The position numbers and the translations under genes were made by a program. The notes beneath the pieces are model-generated. The model was not told the origin of the DNA and did not search any database. It was given only the letters and a program-made list of their open reading frames with translations. A stretch of DNA of 64,000 nt from Mycoplasmatales bacterium (GTDB taxonomy: Bacteria > Bacillota_I > Bacilli_A > Mycoplasmatales > Metamycoplasmataceae): contig JABSQT010000004.1 of NCBI GenBank assembly GCA_013215715.1, positions 114,489 to 178,488 of the forward strand. The letters are read 5' to 3'. Of this stretch, positions 42,992-54,106 are shown in pieces (within the stretch, counting starts at the first letter, position 1; the number at the start of each line of letters is the position of its first letter).

Positions 42992-43606
42992 TTATTTCTT
43001 AGTCGTTTTTTTAACAACCGTTTTTTTAGCCGGAGCTTTTTTAGTAGTTGTTTTTTTAGTAGTAGCTTTTTTGACCGGAGCTTTTGTGGTTACCTTTTTA
43101 GCCGGAGCTTTTTCTTCTACTGATTTTTCTTCTTTTACTTTTGATGTAGTTTTTGATGAGTTAAGTTTTTTAAGTTCTTCTAGAATTTGTTCGTCCACTG
43201 TTGGTGCAGCTGGAGCTGGAACTGGATCATTTCTATGTCTATAGTTAATGATTAAATAAACAGCCATCAACGCAATAATAATAAAGAATGAAACAACAAC
43301 AAATCCAATAAGTGCTGAAAGGAATTTACCATACATAACACCATTTAAAGGAAGACCATGTTCGAAATGGAATCCCGCTGTTGAAGAATCTAAAATTCTA
43401 ACTGTATCTCATTTTGTTGTCCCTACAGACATGTAAGCAACACCTTTATATCCAAAGGCTTTAGCAATGGCACCCATAATGACATCGTTAGCAAGTGACT
43501 TAACAACTAGACCAAACGCTGTCCCCAATAACATACCAATAGCAAGCATAAACATATTTCCACGCGACACTACTTTTTTTGTATCTTTTCATGATTTTTT
43601 AAACAT
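42992..43606 (-). CDS. mscL: Large-conductance mechanosensitive channel with Lys/Ala/Thr-rich tail
   Basis: MscL opens under membrane tension to release solutes during osmotic downshock. The 204-residue product has the first helix AIGMLLGTAFGLVVKSLAND (about 22-41) with the pore-lining pattern, a periplasmic loop and the second helix at about 97-117. The cytoplasmic helix EQILEELKKLN matches normal MscL, which ends near residue 140. Here about 65 further residues are low-complexity, rich in K, A, P and T (repeated KAPxKK and TTKK), like histone H1 tails. Two TGA codons interrupt the standard frame. TAAAAT lies 6 nt before ATG. Confidence 0.9.
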
Positions 43607-43612
43607 AAAATA

Positions 43613-43618
43613 ATTTTA
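43613..43618 (-). promoter_or_regulatory. TAAAAT of mscL, leaderless arrangement
   Basis: TAAAAT, 6 nt, ATG; no Shine-Dalgarno. Confidence 0.5.
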
Positions 43619-43702
43619 CAATATTTAAAGGCAAATTTTATAAAAATATAGTATTAAATAGTATTAATAGTTAAAAAGCACTTATTGATTGAATGAGCAA
43701 AT

Positions 43703-43733
43703 AAAAAACGCCAACGTTTGTTGTCGTTTTTAT
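43703..43733 (-). terminator. Intrinsic terminator of the gyrase operon
   Basis: AACG-CAAC/GTTG-CGTT stem with a one-base internal mismatch and T-run after the gyrA stop. Confidence 0.65.
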
Positions 43734-43739
43734 ATTTAA

Positions 43740-46412
43740 TTATTTATTTTCTTCAGAAACTTCTTCGTTTTCTGATGATGCTTTTTTAAGTTCAGCTAAT
43801 GAAATTTCTTGAGTTTTGATTATTGCTTGTTCAACTTGCTCTTCAATTTCTTTAGTTTTAATAATAGCGATTGACTTAATTGTGTTTTTGTCATTTAGTT
43901 TAATAACTTTAACACCTTTAGTTGCTCTTGAAGAGATTGCAACTTGAGAAAGATCAAGTCTAATAGTAATCCCTTGTTTTGTAACAACCATCATATCTTC
44001 ATCACCAGTTACAACACGTAATGAAACAAGTTTTCCAGCTTTAGATACATTGATTGATTTAACACCTTTAGCTCCACGTTTTGTAGCTCTATATTCTTCG
44101 ATGTTAGTCATTTTACCAAATCCATCTTTACCAATTGAAAGGATTTTGTCCCCTTCAAGTGATGACGATGCTCCAACAACTTCTGTTTTTGCTTCTCCAG
44201 AAAGATCAATACCCTTAACACCACTAGCTGTCCTACCCATTTTTCTAACTTCTGTAGCTGGGAATCTAACAACCTTACCATGTGCTGCTCCAATAATGAT
44301 TTCCGTATCATCTTTAACAATCATTGCTTTTACAAGTTCATCATTTTCTTTAAGTCCAAGTGCGATTTTTCCGTTTTTGTTAATTCTTTCATATTCTTTA
44401 ATATCAGTTTTTTTAACAATACCGTTTCTTGTAACTGTTAATAAGAATTGTCCTTCATCATAATTATCAAGAGTAAGCATTGAAACCACTTTCTCTTTTT
44501 TATCTATACCAATAATGTTTACAAATGGAATACCTTTTGCTTGTTTAGAAAGTTCAGGTATTTGGTGAGCCCTAATTCTATAAACTTTACCTTTTGTAGA
44601 GAATATTAATAAGTCAGTATGTGTTGTAGCAACAAGTATTGACTCAACATTATCATCTTCGTATGTTGTCATTGATTTTGTACCAACACCACCACGATTT
44701 TGTGCTTTATATTCTTCTAATGGAATACGTTTTACATATCCTCTTGATGACATTGTTATAGCAATATCTTTTCTTGGAATAAGATCTTCATCATCAATGT
44801 TTCCAAACGCCCCCTCAAGGATTTCTGTTCTTCTATCATCCCCAAATCTATCTCTAACCACATTTAGTTCTTCAACAATTAAATCAATAAGTGCTTCGCG
44901 GTTATTTAAGATATTTTTATGGTAAGCAATTTGTTCATGTAATTCATCAAGTTCAGCTTGCATTTTTTCACGAGCAAGTCCTGTAAGACGTCCAAGTCTC
45001 ATATCAGTAATAGCTTTTGCTTGAATTTCTGAAAGATTAAATGCCTCCATCATTTTAGCCTGTGCTTCAGCATCATTTTTTGATGATCTAATCATTGTGA
45101 TTATTGCATCAATATTATCAAGAGCAATTTGTAGTCCTTCAAGAACATGAGCTCTTGCTTCTGCTTTTTCTAATTCAAATTGAGTTCTTCTTGTAACAAC
45201 CTCAATTTGGTGTTCTAAATAAGTGCTTAGTGCTAATTTAAGATTAAGAATCTTTGGCTCACCTTTAACTAGCGCAAGCATATTAATACCAAAGTTTGTT
45301 TGAAGTGGTGTTAATTTGAATAGTTTGTTTAAAACTACTTCAGGAACTACATCTCTCCTTAATTCAACAACTACTCTAATACCTTTTCTTGAAGATTCAT
45401 CACGTAAATCAGTAATACCTTCAATATGTTTATCTTTAACAAGATGAGCAATTTTTTCAATTAATCTTGCTTTGTTAACCATAAATGGTAGTTCAGTGAA
45501 TATTATTCTTGCTTTACCATTTTTCATTTCTTCAATTCTTGAAACTGAACGAATAGTTATTGAACCATTACCTGTTTTATAAGCTTTTCTAATACCTGCA
45601 TTTCCAAGTATTGTTGCAGCCGTTGGGAAATCAGGACCTGTAATATATTCGTTTAGTTCTTCAATTGTAATTTCTGGGTTTCTTGCTAATGCAATAACAC
45701 CATTTATAACCTCTGTAAGGTTGTGTGGTGGTATATTTGTTGCCATACCAACAGCAATACCTGTAGCCCCTGTAATTAATAGATTAGGGAATCTTGCAGG
45801 CAATACTTCAGGTTCGCTTTCTGAACCATCATAGTTATCTACGAAGTTAACTGTATCTTTTTTAATTCCTGATACAAGAAGTGAAGAAATTTTTGACATT
45901 CTTGCTTCTGTATATCTCATCGCAGCAGCTGAATCACCATCAACAGAACCAAAGTTACCGTGACCATCAACTAATGGGTATCTCATTGAGAAATCTTGCG
46001 CCATACGAACCATAGCTTCATATGCAGCCGTGTCACCATGTGGGTGATACTTACCAAGAACTTCCCCAACAATACGTGCGGATTTTTTATGTGGTTTTGA
46101 AGATTCTAATCCAAGTTCTGACATTGCATAAATAATACGTCTATGAACTGGTTTTAGACCATCACGAGCATCCGGTAAAGCACGAGAAACAATAACTGAC
46201 ATTGCATATTCTAAAAATGATGTTCTCATTTCTGTAGAAATATAAATTGGTGTTAATGAATCGGTAGCTTCTTCAATTACTTGAGAAGTTACTTCAACTA
46301 TTTCTTTTTGTTTTTTACCTTTAGACTCTGATTTTTCTTCATCAAAGACAGTTTTTACTTCTTCTTCATGAACTTCATATTTTTTATCTTCTTCGTCGTC
46401 ATTAATGAACAT
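43740..46412 (-). CDS. gyrA: DNA gyrase subunit A
   Basis: Breakage-reunion subunit of gyrase. The 890-residue product has an acidic 50-residue N-terminal extension, then [18 protein letters not shown], the active-site Tyr in AMRYTEARM near residue 168, and a C-terminal beta-pinwheel with the GyrA box QNRGGVG near 580, which separates it from ParC. The quinolone region reads [11 protein letters not shown]: Thr and Glu occupy the places of E. coli Ser83 and Asp87. A Glu-rich tail ([14 protein letters not shown]) ends the protein. It is third in gyrB, membrane protein, gyrA. Confidence 0.96.
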   Translation of the reverse strand: MFINDDEEDKKYEVHEEEVKTVFDEEKSESKGKKQKEIVEVTSQVIEEATDSLTPIYISTEMRTSFLEYAMSVIVSRALPDARDGLKPVHRRIIYAMSELGLESSKPHKKSARIVGEVLGKYHPHGDTAAYEAMVRMAQDFSMRYPLVDGHGNFGSVDGDSAAAMRYTEARMSKISSLLVSGIKKDTVNFVDNYDGSESEPEVLPARFPNLLITGATGIAVGMATNIPPHNLTEVINGVIALARNPEITIEELNEYITGPDFPTAATILGNAGIRKAYKTGNGSITIRSVSRIEEMKNGKARIIFTELPFMVNKARLIEKIAHLVKDKHIEGITDLRDESSRKGIRVVVELRRDVVPEVVLNKLFKLTPLQTNFGINMLALVKGEPKILNLKLALSTYLEHQIEVVTRRTQFELEKAEARAHVLEGLQIALDNIDAIITMIRSSKNDAEAQAKMMEAFNLSEIQAKAITDMRLGRLTGLAREKMQAELDELHEQIAYHKNILNNREALIDLIVEELNVVRDRFGDDRRTEILEGAFGNIDDEDLIPRKDIAITMSSRGYVKRIPLEEYKAQNRGGVGTKSMTTYEDDNVESILVATTHTDLLIFSTKGKVYRIRAHQIPELSKQAKGIPFVNIIGIDKKEKVVSMLTLDNYDEGQFLLTVTRNGIVKKTDIKEYERINKNGKIALGLKENDELVKAMIVKDDTEIIIGAAHGKVVRFPATEVRKMGRTASGVKGIDLSGEAKTEVVGASSSLEGDKILSIGKDGFGKMTNIEEYRATKRGAKGVKSINVSKAGKLVSLRVVTGDEDMMVVTKQGITIRLDLSQVAISSRATKGVKVIKLNDKNTIKSIAIIKTKEIEEQVEQAIIKTQEISLAELKKASSENEEVSEENK

Positions 46413-46447
46413 TTAAGTCTCCTTTATTTTGTTAAATTGTTTTTAAT

Positions 46448-47092
46448 TTATTTATCTTTAAGTGCTTTTGAAATTGCGATGTGTGACATTATAGATGTTA
46501 CTAAGAATGGAATTCCTGTAACTCTTATAACAGCAAATACAACATTTGCTCCACCACCAACGATTCCAAGTGATTTTCTTGTTTTCATTACAATAACCGA
46601 AGTAATAATACCTGCTATTCATGAAATTATTGAAATTGCAATCATTGATTTTAATAATCCTGAAATTATTGATGAATTAAATGCAATTAAGAATACCTCT
46701 ATAATTCCTACTGTACCTTGGTACTTACCGTTTTGAAGTACTAATGCACTAATTTGATAAGGTTTTAACTTTCCTTTTGAAAGAACTTTTGATATATCTT
46801 CAACATTATTTGCTAATCAATTTTTAAATGCAGCAACCTGTTCTACTTCAGTACCTGTTTTTGTACCCGTCCAAACAGCGTCCGTTCCTTCAATTTTCCC
46901 ACCATCATGTATAACTTTTCATGCTCCTGCTGAAACATCTTTAATTGAACCATCTTTACCAGTCTCCATCATAAAAGCATTATCATTGAAAAAACCTAAC
47001 GTTTTTACAATTGCTACTACAAATAGAATAAAGGCAAGGATACCCAATGAAGCAACAACTATATTAATTATTGATTTTGTTTTTGCATTCAT
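46448..47092 (-). CDS. Hypothetical membrane protein between gyrB and gyrA
   Basis: A 214-residue protein with a first hydrophobic helix (about 6-30), an outside polar region (about 34-110) and three C-terminal helices (about 118-200), ending KALKDK. The layout is that of DUF4064-type mycoplasma membrane proteins, but the match is weak. It has a GGAGA site, starts 19 nt after gyrB and ends 35 nt before gyrA, so it is co-transcribed with gyrase. No role in supercoiling can be inferred from sequence. Confidence 0.65.
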
Positions 47093-47111
47093 ATTTATCT
47101 CCTTTTAATTT

Positions 47112-49019
<1,908 letters not shown>

Positions 49020-49113
49020 CTATTTTTATTTTGGCGTATACACTTTTGAAAATCGCACATTTCGCTATTATATATACTATATAATTATACCATATCACTT
49101 AAAAAAGCAAGTG

Positions 49114-49138
49114 AAAAAAGAGCATCTCAGGCTCTTTT
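49114..49138 (-). terminator. Intrinsic terminator of rsuA
   Basis: AAAAGAGC/GCTCTTTT stem, 7-nt loop and T-run on the minus strand, between rsuA and gyrB. Confidence 0.8.
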
Positions 49139-49149
49139 ATTTTTCTGTA

Positions 49150-49223
49150 GTTAAAGTACTTTAATTAATTTTAAAAAGTGCTTATTTAGTGCTTTAAATG
49201 TTAATGATGAGCAATTTTAAGTG
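49150..49223. repeat. Cluster of AAGTGCTT-like repeats upstream of gyrB
   Basis: Four close matches to (A/T)AGT(A/G)CTT(T/A) near 49154, 49177, 49187 and 49219. They could be binding sites, though AT-rich drift is possible. Confidence 0.35.
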
Positions 49224-49904
49224 CTATTTAGGATTAAACTCAATAAACTCCCCTATTTTTAAATTAAAATCGTTGAGATTGATGTCTTTTATTCTAGTTC
49301 TATGCAACTCTAAAACTTCATTATTTATTTTATGAAACATCCTCTTAATTTGATGGAACTTTCCTTCTGAAATAATTACATTGCACTTATTTTTTTCTAT
49401 ATCTTTAATTAATGCTGGTTTTAATAACTTCCCATCTAAATACATCGGACCATTAAAAGAAGAAACATCCTCTACTTTTACATTATTTTTTAATGTAACA
49501 AAATATTCTTTTTCAGTATTGGATTTAGGTGATTTTAATTCATGTGCCCATTTACCATCATCAGTTAAAATAACAAGTCCAGTTGTATCTTTATCTAATC
49601 TACCCACAACAAATAAATTTCTATAATTATACATATTTACAATATCAAAAACAGTTTGATGTAAATTATCTTTATTCGCACATACAAAATCCTTGGGTTT
49701 GTTTAAAGCAATGTAAATATATTCTTTGAATTTAATTTTTTGATGATTAAATTCAACTTTATCGATTGTAGGATCGATTTTAAAACCTGTATTTTGTTGA
49801 GGGGTTCCATTAACAAAAATTCTTTTTGATTTTATAAAAAGTTTTACTTGACTCCTTGTTCCTACACCTTGATTAGCAAGATATTTATCTAGTCTTAATT
49901 TCAT
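49224..49904 (-). CDS. rsuA: 16S rRNA pseudouridine synthase, RsuA family
   Basis: Isomerises a uridine of rRNA to pseudouridine. The 226-residue product has an N-terminal S4 domain (RLDKYLANQG at residues 3-12), the catalytic GRLDKDTTGLVILTDDG near 100 (Asp in RLDKDT) and GKFHQIKRMF near 185. RsuA, RluB and RluE are close relatives, so the exact target is uncertain. MKLRLDK is chosen because TATAAT lies 6 nt upstream of it; the longer frame starting 30 nt earlier would contain the promoter. Confidence 0.9.
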   Translation of the reverse strand: MKLRLDKYLANQGVGTRSQVKLFIKSKRIFVNGTPQQNTGFKIDPTIDKVEFNHQKIKFKEYIYIALNKPKDFVCANKDNLHQTVFDIVNMYNYRNLFVVGRLDKDTTGLVILTDDGKWAHELKSPKSNTEKEYFVTLKNNVKVEDVSSFNGPMYLDGKLLKPALIKDIEKNKCNVIISEGKFHQIKRMFHKINNEVLELHRTRIKDINLNDFNLKIGEFIEFNPK

Positions 49905-49910
49905 ATAAAC

Positions 49911-49916
49911 ATTATA
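49911..49916 (-). promoter_or_regulatory. TATAAT of rsuA, leaderless arrangement
   Basis: TATAAT, 6 nt, ATG; decides the start codon. Confidence 0.6.
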
Positions 49917-49958
49917 ACAAAATAACACTTCCACATATTATGTTGAGCGCTGTTGTTT

Positions 49959-51347
49959 TTATTGTAAATCTTTGTGATTGTTTAGATTTGTCATTCATTT
50001 AAAACGACTATAAATAGTGAATGAGATTCCAGCGACAATAAACATTACAGTTTGAGAACAAATGAAAGTTATTTTAAAATTATAATCCAATACATATGGA
50101 CCACAAATTATTGCAATAGGTAAAACCGCTCATATTTGTGAAAAGTAGTTAAGGAATGCAACTTGTATTTGTTTACCCCCAGCTTCCAACATTCCAGTGT
50201 AATAACTATTTGCAACAAATGAGAATATAGCTATTGAATAAACAATAATCATTCATCTTGCATAATCTTGATATTCAGGATCTTTGATCAAAAGAACTGG
50301 TAATATAAATGCAAATGAAAATCCTATTATAGAAATAATAAAAGTAATTAATAAAATAGGTAATATTAAAATTTTTGAATAATGTTTAGCTAAAGTAAAA
50401 TTACCCCTACCCAATTCTTTACCAATTATTATTTTTATAGATTGATTTATTGCTGGGAAAATGGTGAACATTATTGATGATACTGCATATGCAATTGACA
50501 TAGATTTTATTAACTCTGAACCAAACATGTTTGCTCATACAATTGTCATAGCCACAAGTGATCAACTCATTAAAGAAAAAGTTAAAATCATCCACGAACG
50601 CTTTAAAAACATTTTCAATATTTTTTTATTTATATTAAACACACCCCCCATTCCTTTAAACACTGATTTATTCTTATAAAAGAAATAAAATGCTAATACC
50701 ATTTCAATAAAAAATGAAATAGCCGTTGAAATTGATGCTCCCATTGCTCCTAAATCAAATGGATAAATAAAGATATAGTCAAAAAGCGCATTAGTAATTA
50801 ATGATACTGCTGAAACAATTAATAAATATTTTGTTTTACCAATTGTAACAAGAGGATTCAATAATAAAAAGGCTATCGAGGCAAAGATGTTGGCAGAAGC
50901 AAGTATCCTAAAATATGTAATCGATAACTCTTTAGCCACCGAAGCCTTTGTAGGTGCATCACTTAAAAAAAATAAACTCATTAATTGGGGTGCTAACACA
51001 ACCATAAGAATTGAAACAAATATAGATATTATAAATGTAAAATATATGTTGATTTTAAACGTTTGCTTGAAATTATCCTTATTCTCTTTTGCATTAAATT
51101 GAGCATAAAAAATACTAAACAATATTCCAACAGCAATATAGATGCTAGATGTAGCGAATCACATCTCAGCACCAGCTCCAACTGCAGTTAAATGATGTTG
51201 CGCTTCATCATAACCAGTAATCATAAAATTATCAACAAACCCAACAGAAATTATTAACATTTGAGATAAAACAATTGGAATTAATACCTTAAGTGATTTT
51301 TTTCAAAATACTTTTTTATTTATTTTTGTTTCTATAGTTGAATTCAT
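49959..51347 (-). CDS. MATE-family efflux transporter
   Basis: A 462-residue, about 12-helix multidrug/toxin exporter of the MATE (NorM/DinF) family. Internal two-fold symmetry is visible, with VLSQMLIISVGFVDNFMI near residue 25 and AVSSIMFTIFPAINQSIKI near 285. GAGAEMWFA and the LGAMGASISTAISF segment near 205 are typical MATE features. Several TGA Trp codons occur. It lies directly upstream of rsuA, which has its own promoter. The substrate is unknown. Confidence 0.85.
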
Positions 51348-51442
51348 TATTATTAAATAATACATTGAAACATAAACTTTTTTAAAAGAAAATACATTAT
51401 CAACATCTGCTCATTAAGTATTTTTTCAATAAATAATTAAGT

Positions 51443-51448
51443 TATAAT
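51443..51448 (+). promoter_or_regulatory. TATAAT of the dCMP deaminase gene, leaderless arrangement
   Basis: TATAAT, 6 nt, ATG; no Shine-Dalgarno. Confidence 0.6.
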
Positions 51449-51454
51449 GTGATT

Positions 51455-51907
51455 ATGAACAAAATACTAAATTGAGACGAATACTTTATGTCAATGGCTA
51501 AATTAGCTGCTAAAAGATCAAAAGATCCAAATACACAAGTTGGAGCATGCATTATCAATGAAGAAAATATTATTATTGGTATGGGTTATAACGGAATGCC
51601 TAAAGGTATAGATGATGAATTTCCATGAACAAGAGAAGGTGATGATAATAAATATAAATATGTTATTCATGCTGAAGCAAATGCGATACTTAATGCCATC
51701 AAAAATTTAAAAGGTTCAACTATATATGTATCATTATTTCCCTGCAATGATTGTGCAAAAATGATTGCGCAATCTGGTATTAAAAAAGTTGTATTCGAAG
51801 ACAATAAATATAAAGGAACTTTAGAAGTTAATATTTCAGAAAAAATACTTTCTTCTTGTGGTGTTGAAATGAAACAAATTAATGCTGGAGAAGTAATAAT
51901 TAAATAA
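51455..51907 (+). CDS. Deoxycytidylate (dCMP) deaminase
   Basis: Deaminates dCMP to dUMP, the precursor of dTMP. The 150-residue product has the zinc site HAEANAILN near residue 72 (His, catalytic Glu) and [10 protein letters not shown] near 95 (two Cys), and [19 protein letters not shown] at the N-terminus, as in ComEB/dCMP deaminases. Two TGA Trp codons keep it from appearing as a long standard-code frame. Leaderless promoter and own terminator, so it is monocistronic. Confidence 0.93.
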
Positions 51908-51908
51908 A

Positions 51909-51937
51909 AAAAATCACTTATAGTGATTTTATTTTTA
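51909..51937 (+). terminator. Intrinsic terminator of the dCMP deaminase gene
   Basis: AAATCACT/AGTGATTT stem, TATA loop, T-rich tail. Confidence 0.75.
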
Positions 51938-51961
51938 TCTTTTAGTCAATTTTCATTGATA

Positions 51962-52038
51962 TGGCGCGCTTGAGAGGAGTCGAACCCCTGACCTTCTGGG
52001 CCGTAACCAGACGCTCTATCCAGCTGAGCTACAAGCGC
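51962..52038 (-). tRNA. tRNA-Arg(ACG)
   Basis: Acceptor GCGCTTG/CAAGCGC, anticodon stem TCTGG/CCAGA with loop TTACGGC (anticodon ACG), T-arm TTCGACT, encoded CCA. Reads CGN codons after A34 deamination, or directly. Confidence 0.96.
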
Positions 52039-52042
52039 ATTT

Positions 52043-52117
52043 TGGAGGCACCAACGGGATTCGAACCCGTAATCAGGGTGTTGCAGACCCATGCCTTAGC
52101 CGTTTGGCTATGGTGCC
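52043..52117 (-). tRNA. tRNA-Cys(GCA)
   Basis: Acceptor GGCACCA/TGGTGCC, anticodon stem GGGT/ACCC with loop CTGCAAC (anticodon GCA), T-arm TTCGAAT, encoded CCA; 4 nt upstream of tRNA-Arg, probably one transcript. Confidence 0.96.
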
Positions 52118-52159
52118 AAGATAATTTCTTATATATTATACATAGAATATTTAATCATT

Positions 52160-52165
52160 TATAAT
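52160..52165 (+). promoter_or_regulatory. TATAAT of the 52.2-kb membrane gene, leaderless arrangement
   Basis: TATAAT, 6 nt, ATG; no Shine-Dalgarno. Confidence 0.55.
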
Positions 52166-52171
52166 TAAATT

Positions 52172-53713
52172 ATGATTTATTCAATTTTAATAAGTATCTT
52201 AATAATTCCAACATTCATTTGCATGTTTTTTTTGACGGGGAAAATCATTCAAGTTAAGTATAAAGCATTCGATACAAACCCATATATGTCAATACCTATT
52301 GGGTTTGTACTCTTTAGTACTATCACTGTAATCACATACACACCTTTAATTATTCTTCATTTACCAGGTGTTGTATTTATTGTATTTGAAGCACTAAAAG
52401 ATTTAGCTATTTTTGTTCTTATTTGATTACATAAGAAATATATTAAATGAAATCTAAATTGAAAGAGTTGCTTTTTAATTTTTATTTCTATAATTATAAT
52501 GACGATCACACCTGCAGTTATAACATTAATTAAAGATCAAAATGACTACCCCTTTCATCTGGGTAGATCTTACAATGTATATCTTCGGCAATATGGAGGT
52601 TCAATGAAATTTGAACCTTGAAAAGATGCTAATGTTTATAATTCATGATATATGTTTAACTCTGTCATTATTGAGTTATTTAAATTAAATGGTGATTACC
52701 AAGTTTGATGAATGCAATCTATAATAGTTTCTACTATTTCTATTACAACAATACTTTCTTTATTAAAAATTTCTTTAAAAAGAATTAGATTTATAGCTAT
52801 AGGATTAGCAACATTTATTTTAAGCATCATTATTCTTAGATCCACCAATGTATTTGGGTTACATTCGAATATTATAGGTTTCATTGCAACATCAATGATT
52901 ATGTTAGTTATATCTTGAGAGTTATTTAGAACACCAAGAGTTCGTTATATGTTGTTAACCGGAGCAACTGGTTTTACATTATTAACTTTTGATTGATCAG
53001 CACTCTGATTATATTCAACGTTCATGTGTGTATTTATAGGTATATATATTTATAAAGCAAAACCCAAACCTACGCTTTTGATTCTTTTTACACTAACATT
53101 TATTGGGTTTATGTTCGCAACAATTCTTCATAGATTTACAAATATCGGTTCTACAATAGGAATGGTTGTGGCTATTGTTATTGGTGGATTGTTCTTGTGG
53201 CTAAGAAATAAAAATTTTGAAGAACCAATGGATAATTTTATTTATAGATTTAGGAAATGGTGGTTGCCTATGTTATTTATTATCTTTATCATTGTTTCCT
53301 TTTCAATATGAATATCAAAATCAGAACCAGATTGATGATTCAATTTTAAAATAGATACTTCTTATTTAAATACATTAAGTTCTTCTAAGATAGTTGCTAC
53401 AATAATGTATGCATTATATTGAATAGTTATAGCATTTGGCATAACTTATTTAATTAGTTCATTTAGGCGAAAAAAACAATGAGACATTGAGAAATTCCTA
53501 ATTTTCATTGGTGTTATTTCAACTCTTTTATTCTTTTCTCCATTAACAGCTACATTCATTAAGTCATACTTCATACCAAAAGCGTTATTCTCTAGTTTGC
53601 AATGGACAACAATAGCTCCTTTAGTATTGGGGTTCTTATTAAAAATAGGCAAATTAATCACTAAAAGAATTAAAGGTGAATATTCAGAAATAGAGAGGAT
53701 AATTAATGCATAA
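52172..53713 (+). CDS. Unrecognised polytopic membrane protein
   Basis: A 513-residue protein with about 12-13 hydrophobic segments and an outer loop at about 115-165 rich in aromatic residues (YNVYLRQYGG, NVYNSWYMFNS). A TLLTFDWSALW segment near 270 and many Trp (mostly TGA) are notable. The arrangement recalls membrane glycosyltransferases or polymerases, but no catalytic motif could be identified. Its last 8 nt overlap the next gene, also a membrane protein, so the two probably work together. The promoter is TATAAT-N6-ATG. Confidence 0.7.
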
Positions 53714-54044
53714 AAAAATAATTATATTTTCAATAATAATGGCAATACTACAAATTGTTGTTGGTAGTTTTATGTTAGCAAATATTTTAAACATATATCA
53801 ATATGCAAAGTATATAGGCATTGTTTGAATTTCAATCGGAATTTTTATTATATTGTTGGCCGTTATTACTTTTATAAAGATAAGATTAGTTTGAATAGAC
53901 AGACTTTTTACGGCATCAACATTCTCTTTAATGATGATGTTATCAACATGTTGAACCAATTGGTTAACTCCAATAGCTATCATTATTTATATTCCAATTA
54001 TATTTATGTATTTAATGAGAATAGTTATGAGAAGTAAACTTTAA
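53706..54044 (+). CDS. Small four-helix membrane protein
   Basis: A 112-residue protein that is nearly all hydrophobic, with about four helices and a short basic end (RIVMRSKL). It overlaps the end of the preceding membrane gene by 8 nt, which points to translational coupling. It contains several TGA Trp codons. Size and helix number are similar to GtrA-type or DUF-type accessory membrane proteins, but no motif supports a name. Confidence 0.7.
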
Positions 54045-54073
54045 ATAAAATAGTAACATTAAAATATATTAAT

Positions 54074-54106
54074 TAAAAATACAGGAAATATTCCTGTATT
54101 TTATTT
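54074..54106. terminator. Bidirectional terminator between convergent units
   Basis: AATACAGGAA/TTCCTGTATT perfect stem, 3-nt loop and T-runs on both strands. The nuclease gene stop overlaps its edge. Confidence 0.85.

Noticed and set aside
51961..52164. A + strand frame near 52.0 kb
   Set aside because: It covers tRNA-Arg and tRNA-Cys on the other strand.
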